Positions 1 to 8,889 of a DNA stretch of 64,000 nt are shown one piece after another. This DNA is from CAZXGD01 sp046350455. Its GTDB lineage: Bacteria > Planctomycetota > Phycisphaerae > Phycisphaerales > SM1A02. Within the stretch, counting starts at the first letter, position 1. Each line of letters opens with the position of its first letter. The notes below the pieces were generated by a model. That model was not told the DNA's origin. It saw only the letters and a program-made list of their open reading frames with translations, and did no database searches. Made by a program: the position numbers and the translations under genes. Where the stretch lies: the NCBI GenBank assembly GCA_046350455.1, contig JAXMAM010000006.1, positions 1 to 64,000 of the forward strand, in the 5' to 3' direction.

Positions 1-741
1 ATGATGATCGTGGGCACCCTGGCCAGCTGCGGTCCACCCATGGTGCAAGGCCCACGGCACGAGTTCGGCCAGATGGCCCCACCAGCTGGCAGCAACGTGG
101 GCGTGGTGGCGCAGTCCATGGCGGGCAACTACTCCTCTGCTGAACAGGCGGCAGCTGATCCGTCCTACTTCGACGTGCGCCTGCACATGGCGCCCATCTG
201 GACTGACCGCGTGGATGGCCCATGGCTGTACGTGGAGCAGGCCATGGCAGACCAGCAACAGCAGCCCTACCGCCAGCGGATCTACCACCTGGTGGATGCT
301 GGCGCTGGCCGCGTGGAGGTGATCATCTTTGAGCTTCCGGGAGACCCGCTGGCCTACGCCGGCGCATGGAGTGCGCCAGACCGACTGAACTCGCTGGACC
401 CCACCATGATGGAGCCGCGCATGGGCTGCAGCGTGCGGCTGGCGCCCATCGGCCCTGGCGTGTTTGAAGGCGAGACACGCGGCCAGGAATGCCAGACCAA
501 CCTGCGTGGCGCCAGCTACGTGATCTCGCAGGTGAAGATCTCACCGCAGGTCCTGTGGAGCTGGGACCGCGGCATGGATGACAAGGGCCAGCAGGTGTGG
601 GGGCCCAAGCTGGGCCCGTACGTGTTCAAGAAAGAGGGCGTGGCGCCGCAGGCCGCGGCAGAGGCACCAGCGGAGCCAGCGGCACCAGCGGCTGGTGCAG
701 CAGAGGCCGCACCACCAGCACCAGCGGAGAAGCAGGAATGA
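1..741 (+). CDS. CpcT/CpeT-family (chromophore-lyase-like) lipoprotein, 5' end possibly cut
   Basis: The 246-residue protein matches the pattern of the CpcT/CpeT family: a GNYSSAEQA start to the domain, a DVRLHMAPIW strand, a WLYVEQA motif, PYRQRIYHL, and a closing WSWDRGMDDKGQQVWGP segment. In cyanobacteria this family attaches bilins to phycobiliproteins. Members are also common in non-photosynthetic bacteria, where their ligand is unknown. The first residues end in TLASC, a good lipobox, so it is probably an exported lipoprotein. The reading frame is open from base 1, so the true start may lie before the window. The last 35 residues are an Ala/Pro/Glu-rich tail. Its stop overlaps the prpB start (ATGA), so the two are probably co-translated. 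Family is fairly secure; function is not. Confidence 0.75.
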   Translation: MMIVGTLASCGPPMVQGPRHEFGQMAPPAGSNVGVVAQSMAGNYSSAEQAAADPSYFDVRLHMAPIWTDRVDGPWLYVEQAMADQQQQPYRQRIYHLVDAGAGRVEVIIFELPGDPLAYAGAWSAPDRLNSLDPTMMEPRMGCSVRLAPIGPGVFEGETRGQECQTNLRGASYVISQVKISPQVLWSWDRGMDDKGQQVWGPKLGPYVFKKEGVAPQAAAEAPAEPAAPAAGAAEAAPPAPAEKQE

Positions 742-1637
742 GCGCAGGCATGGACATGGCAGGCGGCAGGAGCAGCACGCATCCCGGGCGCAGGCTGCGG
801 GAGGCCTGGGAGCGCGGCGTGGTCATGGTGCCGGGCGCGTTCAACGCGCTGGTGGCGCGCGCGGTGGCGCAGGCTGGCTTTGAGGCGTGCTACATCTCGG
901 GCGGCGCCACAGCCAACGTGGCGGGCTACCCGGACATCGGGCTCATCACGCTCACCGAGATGACGCGCACCATTCGCGAGATTGCCGACGCCAGCAAGCT
1001 GCCTGTCATTGTGGACGCAGACACTGGCTACGGCGAGGTGGAGTGCTGCGTGCGCACGGTGGTGGAGTACGAGCGCGCTGGCGCTGCGGCGCTGCACGTG
1101 GAGGACCAGGTGTTCCCCAAGCGCTGCGGCCACCTGGATGGCAAGGACCTGGTGAGCATGCAGGCCATGGCAGAGAAGGTGGCGGCCATGGCGCGCTACC
1201 GGCTCAGCCGCGATTTTGTGATCATCGCACGCACCGACGCGCGGCACGTTTCTGGCTTTGAGGACGCCGTGCGCCGCGCCAACGCGTATCGCGATGCTGG
1301 CGCAGACATGATCTTCCCTGAGGGCCTGCAGACCGAGGACGAGTTCAAGCGCTTTGCCAAGGAGAGTCCTGGGCCCCTGCTGGCCAACATGACCGAGTTT
1401 GGAAAGACGCCGGACATTCCAGCCGCGCGCTTCCAGGAGCTTGGCTACCAGGTGGTGATCTATCCGCTCAGCATGATGCGGCTAGCCATGGGTCATGTGG
1501 CCCGCGGCCTGCGCGCGCTGAAGCAGGATGGCACCGTGGCTTCGGTGCTGCCGCAGATGCAGACCCGCAAGGAGCTGTACGACCTGCTTGGCTACGTGCC
1601 TGGCCAGCAGTGGAACTTTCCGAACGACCGCGGCTGA
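738..1637 (+). CDS. prpB: Methylisocitrate lyase / isocitrate lyase-PEP mutase superfamily
   Basis: This 299-residue protein has the length of E. coli PrpB. It cleaves 2-methylisocitrate to pyruvate and succinate in the methylcitrate route of propionate breakdown. Visible motifs are the Mg-binding DADTGYG (residues 93-99) and the superfamily signature KRCGH (128-132), whose Cys130 is the catalytic base. MVPGAFNALVA near the N-terminus and RTDAR further on also fit. I chose the ATG that overlaps the stop of the upstream gene (ATGA); a longer in-frame reading would run through that gene. No prpC or prpD is nearby, so another lyase of the superfamily is possible. Its last 170 bases are also covered by the end of a convergent hydrolase ORF. 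Confidence 0.88.
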   Translation: MSAGMDMAGGRSSTHPGRRLREAWERGVVMVPGAFNALVARAVAQAGFEACYISGGATANVAGYPDIGLITLTEMTRTIREIADASKLPVIVDADTGYGEVECCVRTVVEYERAGAAALHVEDQVFPKRCGHLDGKDLVSMQAMAEKVAAMARYRLSRDFVIIARTDARHVSGFEDAVRRANAYRDAGADMIFPEGLQTEDEFKRFAKESPGPLLANMTEFGKTPDIPAARFQELGYQVVIYPLSMMRLAMGHVARGLRALKQDGTVASVLPQMQTRKELYDLLGYVPGQQWNFPNDRG

Positions 1638-2481
1638 GCGGCGGACGCAATGCGTCCTGGAAGAACTTGAGCAGGATCTCTCGCGGGCTCCCCGGGCCTT
1701 CGAGAGTCATCACCTCCATGTGTCCCACGCCTGGCACGAGCAGCAACTGCTTGGGCTGCCCAGCCAGCGCAAAGAGCGTCTGCGAGTGCGCTGGGGCGAT
1801 CAGCGTGTCGTCGCGGCCGTGCATGAACAGGATGGGCGTGGGGCTCAGGCTGGCCACCACGCGGTCGGGTGCTTCGGCATCGTCCATGAAGCTGGCGGAT
1901 GGGGGGAACTTCTGTCTGGCCATGGCGGAGTAGGACGAAAACGTGCTCTCGATGGCCACCGCCTTCACGCATCCCGCAGCGCTCCGTGCCACTGCAATGA
2001 TGGCGTTCGCCCCACCCAGGCTCTGTCCGAACACCACCAGACGCGCGGGATCCACCTGCGGCAGCGCGCGAACGTACTGGAGCGCCGCGCATGAGTCCTC
2101 CGAAAGACCATGCGCGTCCGGCTTGCCTTCGGACGCGCCGTAGCCGCGGTAGTCGAACACAAACACGTTGAATCCGTGCGCTGGAAGCCAGGAGACCTGG
2201 TGCCAGTGGGCGGTCATGTTTTGTGCATTGCCGTGAAAGTGAACCACCGTGCCCACGGCTTGGCGTGAGTCGGCCACGGTGGCTGCGGGAATGAACCAGC
2301 CGTGGAGGCTGGTGCCGTCGGCGCTCAGAAAGCGGCACTCCTGATAGGACATGCCTTCAGTTGCCGGCGTCCCGCGGTCCAGATGGTCAGGCTGGAAGAA
2401 CACGCTCTGCGAACAACCCGCCAGGAGCGCGCAGGCACTCGCAACCAGTGCATGGCAAGTGGTCCGGTGGTGATGCAGCAT
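1468..2481 (-). CDS. Lipoprotein alpha/beta hydrolase (serine aminopeptidase/BEM46-like)
   Basis: The start gives a short basic n-region, a hydrophobic segment and the lipobox LLAGC, so the protein should be lipid-anchored outside the inner membrane. The hydrolase core shows HFHGNAQNM (oxyanion region), FDYRGYGASEG, the nucleophile elbow GQSLGG, the acid in HGRDDTLI and the catalytic His in GVGHMEV, which together form a complete Ser-Asp-His triad. The domain ends near KFFQDAL. The remaining roughly 57 residues are Arg/Ala/Ser-rich and are encoded on the strand opposite the 3' end of prpB, so they are probably a stop-loss extension rather than part of the fold. The substrate is unknown. A longer start 28 codons upstream would spoil the signal peptide. 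Confidence 0.8.
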   Translation of the reverse strand: MLHHHRTTCHALVASACALLAGCSQSVFFQPDHLDRGTPATEGMSYQECRFLSADGTSLHGWFIPAATVADSRQAVGTVVHFHGNAQNMTAHWHQVSWLPAHGFNVFVFDYRGYGASEGKPDAHGLSEDSCAALQYVRALPQVDPARLVVFGQSLGGANAIIAVARSAAGCVKAVAIESTFSSYSAMARQKFPPSASFMDDAEAPDRVVASLSPTPILFMHGRDDTLIAPAHSQTLFALAGQPKQLLLVPGVGHMEVMTLEGPGSPREILLKFFQDALRPPLSRGRSESSTAGQARSQAGRTAPCGSASAAAPKPRCHPASARAGRGPHDPWLAASC

Positions 2482-2647
2482 GGAGAAGCGCAAGAACTTT
2501 GGCAAAGGATACCGGCGTGACTGAATGGCCTGCGTACTGTGCGCGTGCTGTGACTGGTAGGTCATTCAGCGCGGATGCCGCGCTGCGCGCAGCGCCTGGA
2601 GTGGGCGCATGGCCAATCCCACGTGGCAGCAGAAGGGACAGGGCACG

Positions 2648-3610
2648 ATGATGCAGTGGAAGATGTGGGGAGCGGGAACGGCACTGGCAGCAGTCGCAGC
2701 CGTGGCGTGCGTGGCTGGTCCAAAGGCGCTGGACAAGGAGGAACCGCTCGGCAACCCGATGCAGACCACGGAGAACCGGCCGCCCTGCCCCATGGCGCTG
2801 GAGGTCACGTGCGACCAGCTGGCTGGCACAGAGGGGCAGACCTACCAGCCGCTGTGCGACTGCGCGTGCGGCACCGGAGTGTGGGTCACCGAGCAGGCGG
2901 TGGCCAGCTGCATGCCTGCGGTGCCGCTGGATGAGTCCTCGCAGAACACCAACCTGAACGGCACGCGGTGGCTGTGGCTGCGGCAGGCACGGTCGCTGCC
3001 CGGCTACTGCGAGGCGCACGTGCAGGGCGCTGGCTGGAGCCAGTTCTGGCGGGCTGGCTCCTTCACCCGTGCGGCCGCAGCGCGCTACGCCGTGATCCAG
3101 CACGAACGCTGGCTTGGCAGTGGCGTGCCATGCCCGCGGCTGGTGTCGCTGGCAGCCACTGGCGGCGGCGGCCTGATGATCACGCTCACCTGCAGCGCAC
3201 AGCCGGGATGCGCCGCCACGGGCAGCAGCAGCGTGAGCGGTGCGTGCTCGTCCTTGGGCAATGCCAATGCCACGCTGGATGAGAAGAACGTGGGTGGCTC
3301 GGTGGCCTACAACGAGATGTCCCATGCGGTCACGCTCAGCGGCTCCTTTGGCGCTGTGATTGACGACAGCTCGCCCTCCATGGAGGGAAAGATCAGCAAG
3401 GTGGTGGAGTGGTCGCTGGAGGGTGCAGGCAGCGCCAGCGGCACCGCCAGCTACTCCGTGAAGAGCGACCGCACCTACTGCGCCTTCACCAACAAGCCGG
3501 TCATCAAGCGCGCCACAGGCGTGGCGGTGGCCACTGCGGGTGGCACCGTGGACGAGAACGGATCGTCTTCGTTCGATGCCACTGCGTTTGTCTCGCTGGA
3601 GTGCAACTAA
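2648..3610 (+). CDS. Unrecognised secreted protein, Cys-containing
   Basis: No family recognised. The chosen ATG (or the one directly after it) gives a clean signal peptide, WKMWGAGTALAAVAAVACVAG. A start 13 codons upstream is open but adds residues before the signal. The mature part of about 295 residues contains paired cysteines (ALEVTCDQL, CDCACGTGVW, CEAHVQ, TCSAQPGCA) and a Gly/Ser/Thr-rich C-terminal half of beta character, suggesting a disulfide-stabilised extracytoplasmic protein. It is followed after 11 bases by another exported protein on the same strand, so the two are probably one transcript and may act together. It faces the hydrolase gene divergently across about 165 bases, which should hold the promoters. 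Confidence 0.6.
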   Translation: MMQWKMWGAGTALAAVAAVACVAGPKALDKEEPLGNPMQTTENRPPCPMALEVTCDQLAGTEGQTYQPLCDCACGTGVWVTEQAVASCMPAVPLDESSQNTNLNGTRWLWLRQARSLPGYCEAHVQGAGWSQFWRAGSFTRAAAARYAVIQHERWLGSGVPCPRLVSLAATGGGGLMITLTCSAQPGCAATGSSSVSGACSSLGNANATLDEKNVGGSVAYNEMSHAVTLSGSFGAVIDDSSPSMEGKISKVVEWSLEGAGSASGTASYSVKSDRTYCAFTNKPVIKRATGVAVATAGGTVDENGSSSFDATAFVSLECN

Positions 3611-3621
3611 GGGGGTGTGCC

Positions 3622-6069
3622 ATGCATCAGCGAACGATTCGGGTGTGCGCTGTGGCGTGCGCACTGATGTCCTCGCCTGCAGTGCTTGGGCACGCACGCG
3701 CGGCAGGCCAGCCCCAGGACGCCGGGGGAGTCCAGGAGACAGGCCGCAGCCAGGCGCTGGCTGCGCTGGAGCAGCAGGTGCGCGCTGCAGCCGACCAGAT
3801 CCGCATGGACCTGGACGCTGCCGAGTCTGGCACGGACTACCAGCCGCTCCTGGCGCGGAAGCTCACCGTGGACACATCGCTTCTGGCAGCGTGGCTGCTG
3901 GAGGATGCGCAGCTGCTGGTGCGCGCCGTGGATGCTGGCATCCCACCGCCGCCCATGCTGCGCGGCCTCTGCGCCGAGCACAGCCAGGACGCGTGGACGC
4001 AGCAGTGGAGCCACGATCCACGCGTGGTGGCCGATGCGCTGCGCGCATGGGCCGGACAGGAGAGCGTGGCGGCCGCAGCGCGCAGCACAGCGCACCGCGG
4101 CGCGGCCGGAGATGCAGCGCCGCTCATCCAATGGGTGGTGCAGTCCACATGCCAGCCAACGCCGCAGGTGACAGCGCTGGCAGCATGGTGCGAGCCCTGC
4201 CTGGCGGCCCAGTGGCTGGACTGGCCCCTGGATCCCACAGGGCTCACGGTGGAGTGGAGCGGCGAGCGCTGCCTGGTACGCACCGCCGAGGGGCAGGATG
4301 CCGCAGAAGCCTGGCCTGCCGCAACGGCTCCCTTCTGCAATCCACCAGAGCTGTACTGCGTGGCCGATGCCCTGCGCGCCCAGGAGCGTGGGGCGCCAGC
4401 GCTGGTGGCCGTGGAGCCATGGCAAGGCGCCGCCGCGCCCACCCCTGCTGGCGAGGACGCCCAGATCGTGGTGCGCACGGTGCGCCGCCAGGATGGCAGC
4501 ATGGTGCGGACCGAGCGCTGGGTGCTGAGCCATGGCGCCCTGCGCTGGCTGCTCCTGGAGCAGGGGCCGCTGCGCTTGATGCACGCTGCCACGCAGGCCG
4601 TGGAGATCGTGGAGGAGGTGCCGGGCCAGGCAGCCCGCTCCGTAGAGCACCGGGCGCAGTCCGCGCTGGCACATCCGCCGGGTGGCAGGCGCGTGGTGAT
4701 CTCGTTCCGCAGCCAGCCGCGCGCTGGGGCGGCTGGACCGGAAGGTGCGTGCGCCGTGCCAGAGGTGATTCGGGTGTACGCCAGCGGCGCGCTGTGCGCG
4801 GACATCACCCTGTCCAGCGTTTTCGCTGGCAGCGCCGCGGAAGCATCTGCCGCCAGCGCGGCATGGGCGCAGCAGGAGTCGCAGCGCGCCGCGCAGCGGC
4901 TGCACACCCGCAACGCAGTGTTCGCAGCGGCGGCGGCGGGCGACGCCCCGCTGGTGGTGGAAATTCTCCGCACAGCTGCAGGCTCCGCCGATGAGGACGG
5001 CGTGCCATTGGCGTGGACAGCAGCCAATGCGTCTGCTGCTTCAGCGCTGCTGGCGCAGGGTGGGTTTGCAGACGCTGCGGCATCGGTGGCACGCCAGGCG
5101 TGGCTGCCAGCGCTGGTTGGACTGCCCGCTCCAGAGCGGACGCAGGCCATGGCGTGGGCGCTCCAGCACCGTGTGCCGCTCCTTCCAGAGATGCTCCAGC
5201 CGCCGTTGGCAGCAGCGCTCCGGGCTGCATTGGAAGAGCAGCACTCGCCTGCGGTCAGCGCAGCCAAGCCGGACGCGCCTGCTCCACCGATGGTCTGCGA
5301 CGAGCCAGCATCGGGCACACCGGCTGCGGCGGTGCTCGAAGGCATCCGCGCTGCGCTGGAGACTGTGCCAGCGCTCTCCCTGGAGGAACGCGCAGCGCTT
5401 GGGCGGGCGGCCTGCGCTGCACTGGCGGCTGCCAGTTCAGGCGGCCAACGCCACGATCACTGGCCAGAGGGTGCTGTGGTCAGCGCTGATCTCCAGGCTG
5501 CGCTTCAGGACGAAGGCCTGGCGCCACTGCACACCCCTGCCCTGTTTGCGCAGCGCGTGCACGCCGCAGCTGCTGCTGGGTGGGTGACGTCAGAAGCCCG
5601 GCATGCAGCACAGCTGCAGGTGGCGCAGTTGGCGGATGCGCTGGAAGACGCCTGCCATGCGCTGGCGGCACAGGGCATCCTGACCCAGATGGAAGTCCCA
5701 GCGCTCGCGCGGAGGTGCCGCGCCCGGGCAGCCGCCCTGGCGCACCGCGTGGGCAATCCGTTCCTGCCTGCATGGCGCGCGGTGGTGGATGGCGCAGCGT
5801 CCCTGCCCAGCGCCTCCGCCCTGGCCGCCCAGGTGGCGGCGGATCCGCTCCTGGCAGGCCAGTTGCGCTCGCTGCCAAGGCTGGCCCAGCTGCAAGCGCG
5901 CATCCGGCCCGACATGCAGCCAGCTGCCTTGGAGCAACGGCAGGCGGATGCACTGGTGCAGGCGTGGATGCGCGCGATCTTGCAGGCTGGCAGGCAGCAG
6001 GAGGTCGGGAAACCAGTCGGACGATCCGCCGAAGCGCCCATCGTCCGACTGAAGGAAGCACCGCCCTGA
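3622..6069 (+). CDS. Large Ala-rich exported protein of unknown function
   Basis: An 815-residue protein that I do not recognise. It starts with a signal peptide (MHQRTIRVCAVACALMSS then PAVLGHARA), 11 bases after the preceding secreted protein. The sequence is strongly Ala/Gln-rich with long predicted helices (ALAALEQQVRAAADQIR near residue 50 and many similar stretches in the last 300 residues) around a middle section of more mixed, beta-like sequence with several cysteines. I see no catalytic motif, membrane span or repeat unit. The start is chosen because it directly precedes a good signal peptide; the frame is open about 70 codons further upstream, inside the neighbouring gene. The composition resembles the 971-residue exported protein at 57285-60200. 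Confidence 0.6.
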   Translation: MHQRTIRVCAVACALMSSPAVLGHARAAGQPQDAGGVQETGRSQALAALEQQVRAAADQIRMDLDAAESGTDYQPLLARKLTVDTSLLAAWLLEDAQLLVRAVDAGIPPPPMLRGLCAEHSQDAWTQQWSHDPRVVADALRAWAGQESVAAAARSTAHRGAAGDAAPLIQWVVQSTCQPTPQVTALAAWCEPCLAAQWLDWPLDPTGLTVEWSGERCLVRTAEGQDAAEAWPAATAPFCNPPELYCVADALRAQERGAPALVAVEPWQGAAAPTPAGEDAQIVVRTVRRQDGSMVRTERWVLSHGALRWLLLEQGPLRLMHAATQAVEIVEEVPGQAARSVEHRAQSALAHPPGGRRVVISFRSQPRAGAAGPEGACAVPEVIRVYASGALCADITLSSVFAGSAAEASAASAAWAQQESQRAAQRLHTRNAVFAAAAAGDAPLVVEILRTAAGSADEDGVPLAWTAANASAASALLAQGGFADAAASVARQAWLPALVGLPAPERTQAMAWALQHRVPLLPEMLQPPLAAALRAALEEQHSPAVSAAKPDAPAPPMVCDEPASGTPAAAVLEGIRAALETVPALSLEERAALGRAACAALAAASSGGQRHDHWPEGAVVSADLQAALQDEGLAPLHTPALFAQRVHAAAAAGWVTSEARHAAQLQVAQLADALEDACHALAAQGILTQMEVPALARRCRARAAALAHRVGNPFLPAWRAVVDGAASLPSASALAAQVAADPLLAGQLRSLPRLAQLQARIRPDMQPAALEQRQADALVQAWMRAILQAGRQQEVGKPVGRSAEAPIVRLKEAPP

Positions 6070-6226
6070 CCAAAGGTCACCCGACGGATCGTTCCCGAGA
6101 CACTCACACTGTCGGATGCGGCGTGCGGCCGGCAACCGAAGGCGCAGCAGATTTCCGCCTGTGCGGCTTGTGCAGGACTGGCTGGCGTAGACAGGTGCCG
6201 GATGGTGCAGGATGGCCCAGGCTTGC

Positions 6227-7300
6227 TCAGACTGGCGCAGGCACCAGCCGCGTGACGCGCCCGATGGGCACCCACTCGGCCACCAGGATGCTGCCGTCTG
6301 CAAGCCAGATCGCGTCGTGCGGGTGCACGAACTTGCCAGGGATGAACTGCTCGCGCCGCGCTCCACGCAACCCCGATGGATGCCCATCGCCCAGCTGCAC
6401 CACCGGAGCATTCTTGGCGTCCACGATGGTCACCACGCTCTCCAGATCCGGCACCAGCATGAGATCGCCGCGCACCTTCATGTCGCACGGCATGCGCATG
6501 CCAGCCTGGCAAAAGCCCAGCGGCTTGCCGTCCAGCGCGAAGTACTGCACGCGGCGGTTGCCGCGGTCAGCCACCGCCAGCGTGGGTTCCTTGGTGAACA
6601 TGGTGCCCCGCGTGTCCACAGTCATGCCGTGCGGACAGCTGGTCTGGCCCAGTTCCTTGCCTGGCTTGGAAAGAATGCGCTTCCAGTTGCCCGCAGCGTC
6701 GTACACATGCACGTAGCCAGCGCCATAGCCATCGCCCACAAAGAGCATGCCATCTGGACCGAACGCCACGTTGGTGGGGCACCACTCCTCAGGCTTGGCG
6801 TAGACGCCAGCCTCCTTGGGCATGCCGGCTGTCCACACCACCGTGCCATCCAGCGTGGTCTTCACCACGCAGCGGCGGCCCGTGTCGCAGTGGTACAGGT
6901 ATTCCGTGCCGCCCTCGGTGCGCAGGTCCAGGCCGTGCGCGCCGCCTGCAAACTCTGTTCCAAAGGCGCGCAGAAACTGTCCATCAGGGCCAAAGACCAG
7001 CACTGCTTCCTTGCGCGGGCTGGTGGGGTGCACCGTGTGCGCCACGTAGATCCGCCCCGCAGCGTCCTGCACCACGCCATGCGTGTCGCCCCACACAAAC
7101 TCTGCTGGCGGCTTCAGCCAATCGTGCTGCACGGCATAGCGCTGAGCACCAGCGCCGGTGTAGATGGGCTGCGGCGCTGTGGCTGGCTGGCCGGCGCTCT
7201 GCAGCGTGCCACCCCACGACTGGCTGATGACCGAAGCTGCCGCAGCGCCTGCACCGATCGCCAGACTGGTACGGAGAAACTGTCGGCGCGAAGCTTCCAT
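6227..7300 (-). CDS. Tat-exported NHL-repeat beta-propeller protein
   Basis: The N-terminus carries a twin-arginine signal (SRRQFLRTS, residues 4-12, then AIGAGAAAASVI), so the folded protein is exported by Tat. The mature part shows repeated NHL-type strands: GVVQDAAGRIYVAHT, VLVFGPDGQFLRAFG, NVAFGPDGMLFVGDGYG, LAVADRGNRRVQYFALDG and AIWLADGSILVAEW. These build a six-bladed propeller like that of peptidyl-alpha-hydroxyglycine lyase or serum-paraoxonase-like proteins. Such propellers in planctomycetes often lie beside cytochrome-domain proteins, as here (next gene, same strand, 50 bases upstream). No enzyme activity can be assigned. At 357 residues it looks complete. Confidence 0.75.
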   Translation of the reverse strand: MEASRRQFLRTSLAIGAGAAAASVISQSWGGTLQSAGQPATAPQPIYTGAGAQRYAVQHDWLKPPAEFVWGDTHGVVQDAAGRIYVAHTVHPTSPRKEAVLVFGPDGQFLRAFGTEFAGGAHGLDLRTEGGTEYLYHCDTGRRCVVKTTLDGTVVWTAGMPKEAGVYAKPEEWCPTNVAFGPDGMLFVGDGYGAGYVHVYDAAGNWKRILSKPGKELGQTSCPHGMTVDTRGTMFTKEPTLAVADRGNRRVQYFALDGKPLGFCQAGMRMPCDMKVRGDLMLVPDLESVVTIVDAKNAPVVQLGDGHPSGLRGARREQFIPGKFVHPHDAIWLADGSILVAEWVPIGRVTRLVPAPV

Positions 7301-7349
7301 GCCCCCACCTACCGGCAGGCGATGCGTTGGTTTCAGCCCCAGATCACGG

Positions 7350-8867
7350 CTACGGGCTGCTGGATGACGCCCCTGGCGCTCCAGCGCCAGTCTCGATGAC
7401 CAGGGCTGGGCGGGCGGCCTGCAGGGCCTTCAGGCCGTCCGAGGTCACCTTGGTGTGCCACACAAACAGGCGCTGGAGCCTTTGCAGCTTCGCAGCAGCC
7501 TGGAGGGCAGCATCGGTGGAGGGTGTGCCCACCAGATTCAGCGACCGCAGCGCTGGCATCTTTCGGCACAGCTCGGCTGCAAAGGCATCGCCGGCCCCGG
7601 TGCCATCCACGCGCAGGGTGACCAGCGCTGGCATGGCGGGGAGCGATGCCAGCCCCGCATCCGTCATGCTGGTCCGAGCCAGTGTGAGCTCCACCACATA
7701 GGGTGCGATCGGCGCCATCAACGTCAGCTGCGAATCGCCAAACTCAGCGCCCAGGTTGGCGGCGCTCACCTCCAGCGCTGCAGCACCTTCTGCCACTGGC
7801 TGGACGCGCACCCCCTTCTGGCGCAGCGCTTCCACCGCGCGGTCTGCATCCGCGCTGCGCGGGGGCACCGCTGGCAGCGGCAGCGAGGGTGGCGGTGGCG
7901 CGCTCGCGCGGGGTGGCGACACCTGAGGCGCCTCCAATGTCGGCGCCGCACCACCCTCTGCGGGCAGCGGCGCGCCCGCTGCGATCCAGGAGCGGATGAG
8001 CGCCACCTGCTCTGCGGTCAGGCGGTCGCCCTTGGGTGGCATGGCTTCGTCGTCACCTGCTGGCAGCTGAATGCGATGCAGCAGCAGGCTGCCTTCCGGA
8101 TCGCCGCGCTTCACAATCCACTCGTCATGGTCGTTCTGCACAAAGAGCTGCGAGGGATCCTGCATGGAAAGGCCGCCCTTGTGGCGTTCATCGTTGTGGC
8201 ACTCCACGCAGCGATCGTTGAAGATGGCAAAGACAGCGTTCGCCAGTGGCGGCTGCGGTGCGCGCTGTGGTCCGCCCTGCCCGGAGTTCGGCGGAGTTAC
8301 ATTCGGCTGCGCAGCCTGGCTGGCGGGCGGCTGCGGCGCGCTGCCTTCAGCCCAGTGTTGCAGCGGCTTCAGCACAAAGTCCTTGCCCCACACCATGTCC
8401 CCGCCCAGATGGCCCACCCACCCCACCAGGAGCGCTGTGCCAAAGAGCACCGCGCGCACCAGCGGCACCAGCTGCGCGCCCATGACATCGCCGGGCCGGA
8501 CAGCGCGCAGCGCCACCCAGGTGGCTGGAAGGAGCAGCACCGCAGCCAGGATGCCCAGCCAGCGGTGCCAGAAGAGATCCGCGCCACCACCTTCGTCCGC
8601 TGCAAACAGCCAGCCTGTGATGCAGGCCACCGCAGCGGCGGCTGCACCCAGCCCAAGCGCCAGCGGTGTGAAGCGGCTGAGCGCGTGCTGCCGCTGCACA
8701 GCGCGCCACGCCTCCACGCCAGCAGCGGCCAGCACCAGCGCCACAGGAAAGTGCACCACGATCGGATGCACCCGCCCCACCGATGTGGCGAGCGCGGCCA
8801 GAAAATCCACGCCATGGTCCGCAGCAGCAGACGCAGGCGCGGCACTGAGAAGGAAGGCGCAAGACAT
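7350..8867 (-). CDS. Membrane protein with c-type cytochrome domain and C-terminal leucine-rich repeats
   Basis: Three parts are visible in 505 residues. Residues 1-170 hold about five hydrophobic segments with VHPIVVHFPVALVLAA, the pattern of DUF2231-type membrane domains. Residues 205-300 form a planctomycete-type cytochrome domain with the haem motif CVECH (220-224), KGGLSM, and a likely distal Met in EAMPPKGDRLT (276). After a Pro-rich linker, residues 370-490 form leucine-rich repeats with conserved spacing (VVELTLARTSMTDAGL, LRSLNLVGTPSTDAAL). Haem attachment implies a periplasmic location, so this is probably an electron-transfer or cytochrome-anchored recognition protein. Its start faces dinB divergently with only 22 bases between the chosen starts. 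A start 8 codons further upstream is possible. Confidence 0.8.
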   Translation of the reverse strand: MSCAFLLSAAPASAAADHGVDFLAALATSVGRVHPIVVHFPVALVLAAAGVEAWRAVQRQHALSRFTPLALGLGAAAAAVACITGWLFAADEGGGADLFWHRWLGILAAVLLLPATWVALRAVRPGDVMGAQLVPLVRAVLFGTALLVGWVGHLGGDMVWGKDFVLKPLQHWAEGSAPQPPASQAAQPNVTPPNSGQGGPQRAPQPPLANAVFAIFNDRCVECHNDERHKGGLSMQDPSQLFVQNDHDEWIVKRGDPEGSLLLHRIQLPAGDDEAMPPKGDRLTAEQVALIRSWIAAGAPLPAEGGAAPTLEAPQVSPPRASAPPPPSLPLPAVPPRSADADRAVEALRQKGVRVQPVAEGAAALEVSAANLGAEFGDSQLTLMAPIAPYVVELTLARTSMTDAGLASLPAMPALVTLRVDGTGAGDAFAAELCRKMPALRSLNLVGTPSTDAALQAAAKLQRLQRLFVWHTKVTSDGLKALQAARPALVIETGAGAPGASSSSP

Positions 8868-8889
8868 GCCATCACCGTACCCGGACGGC

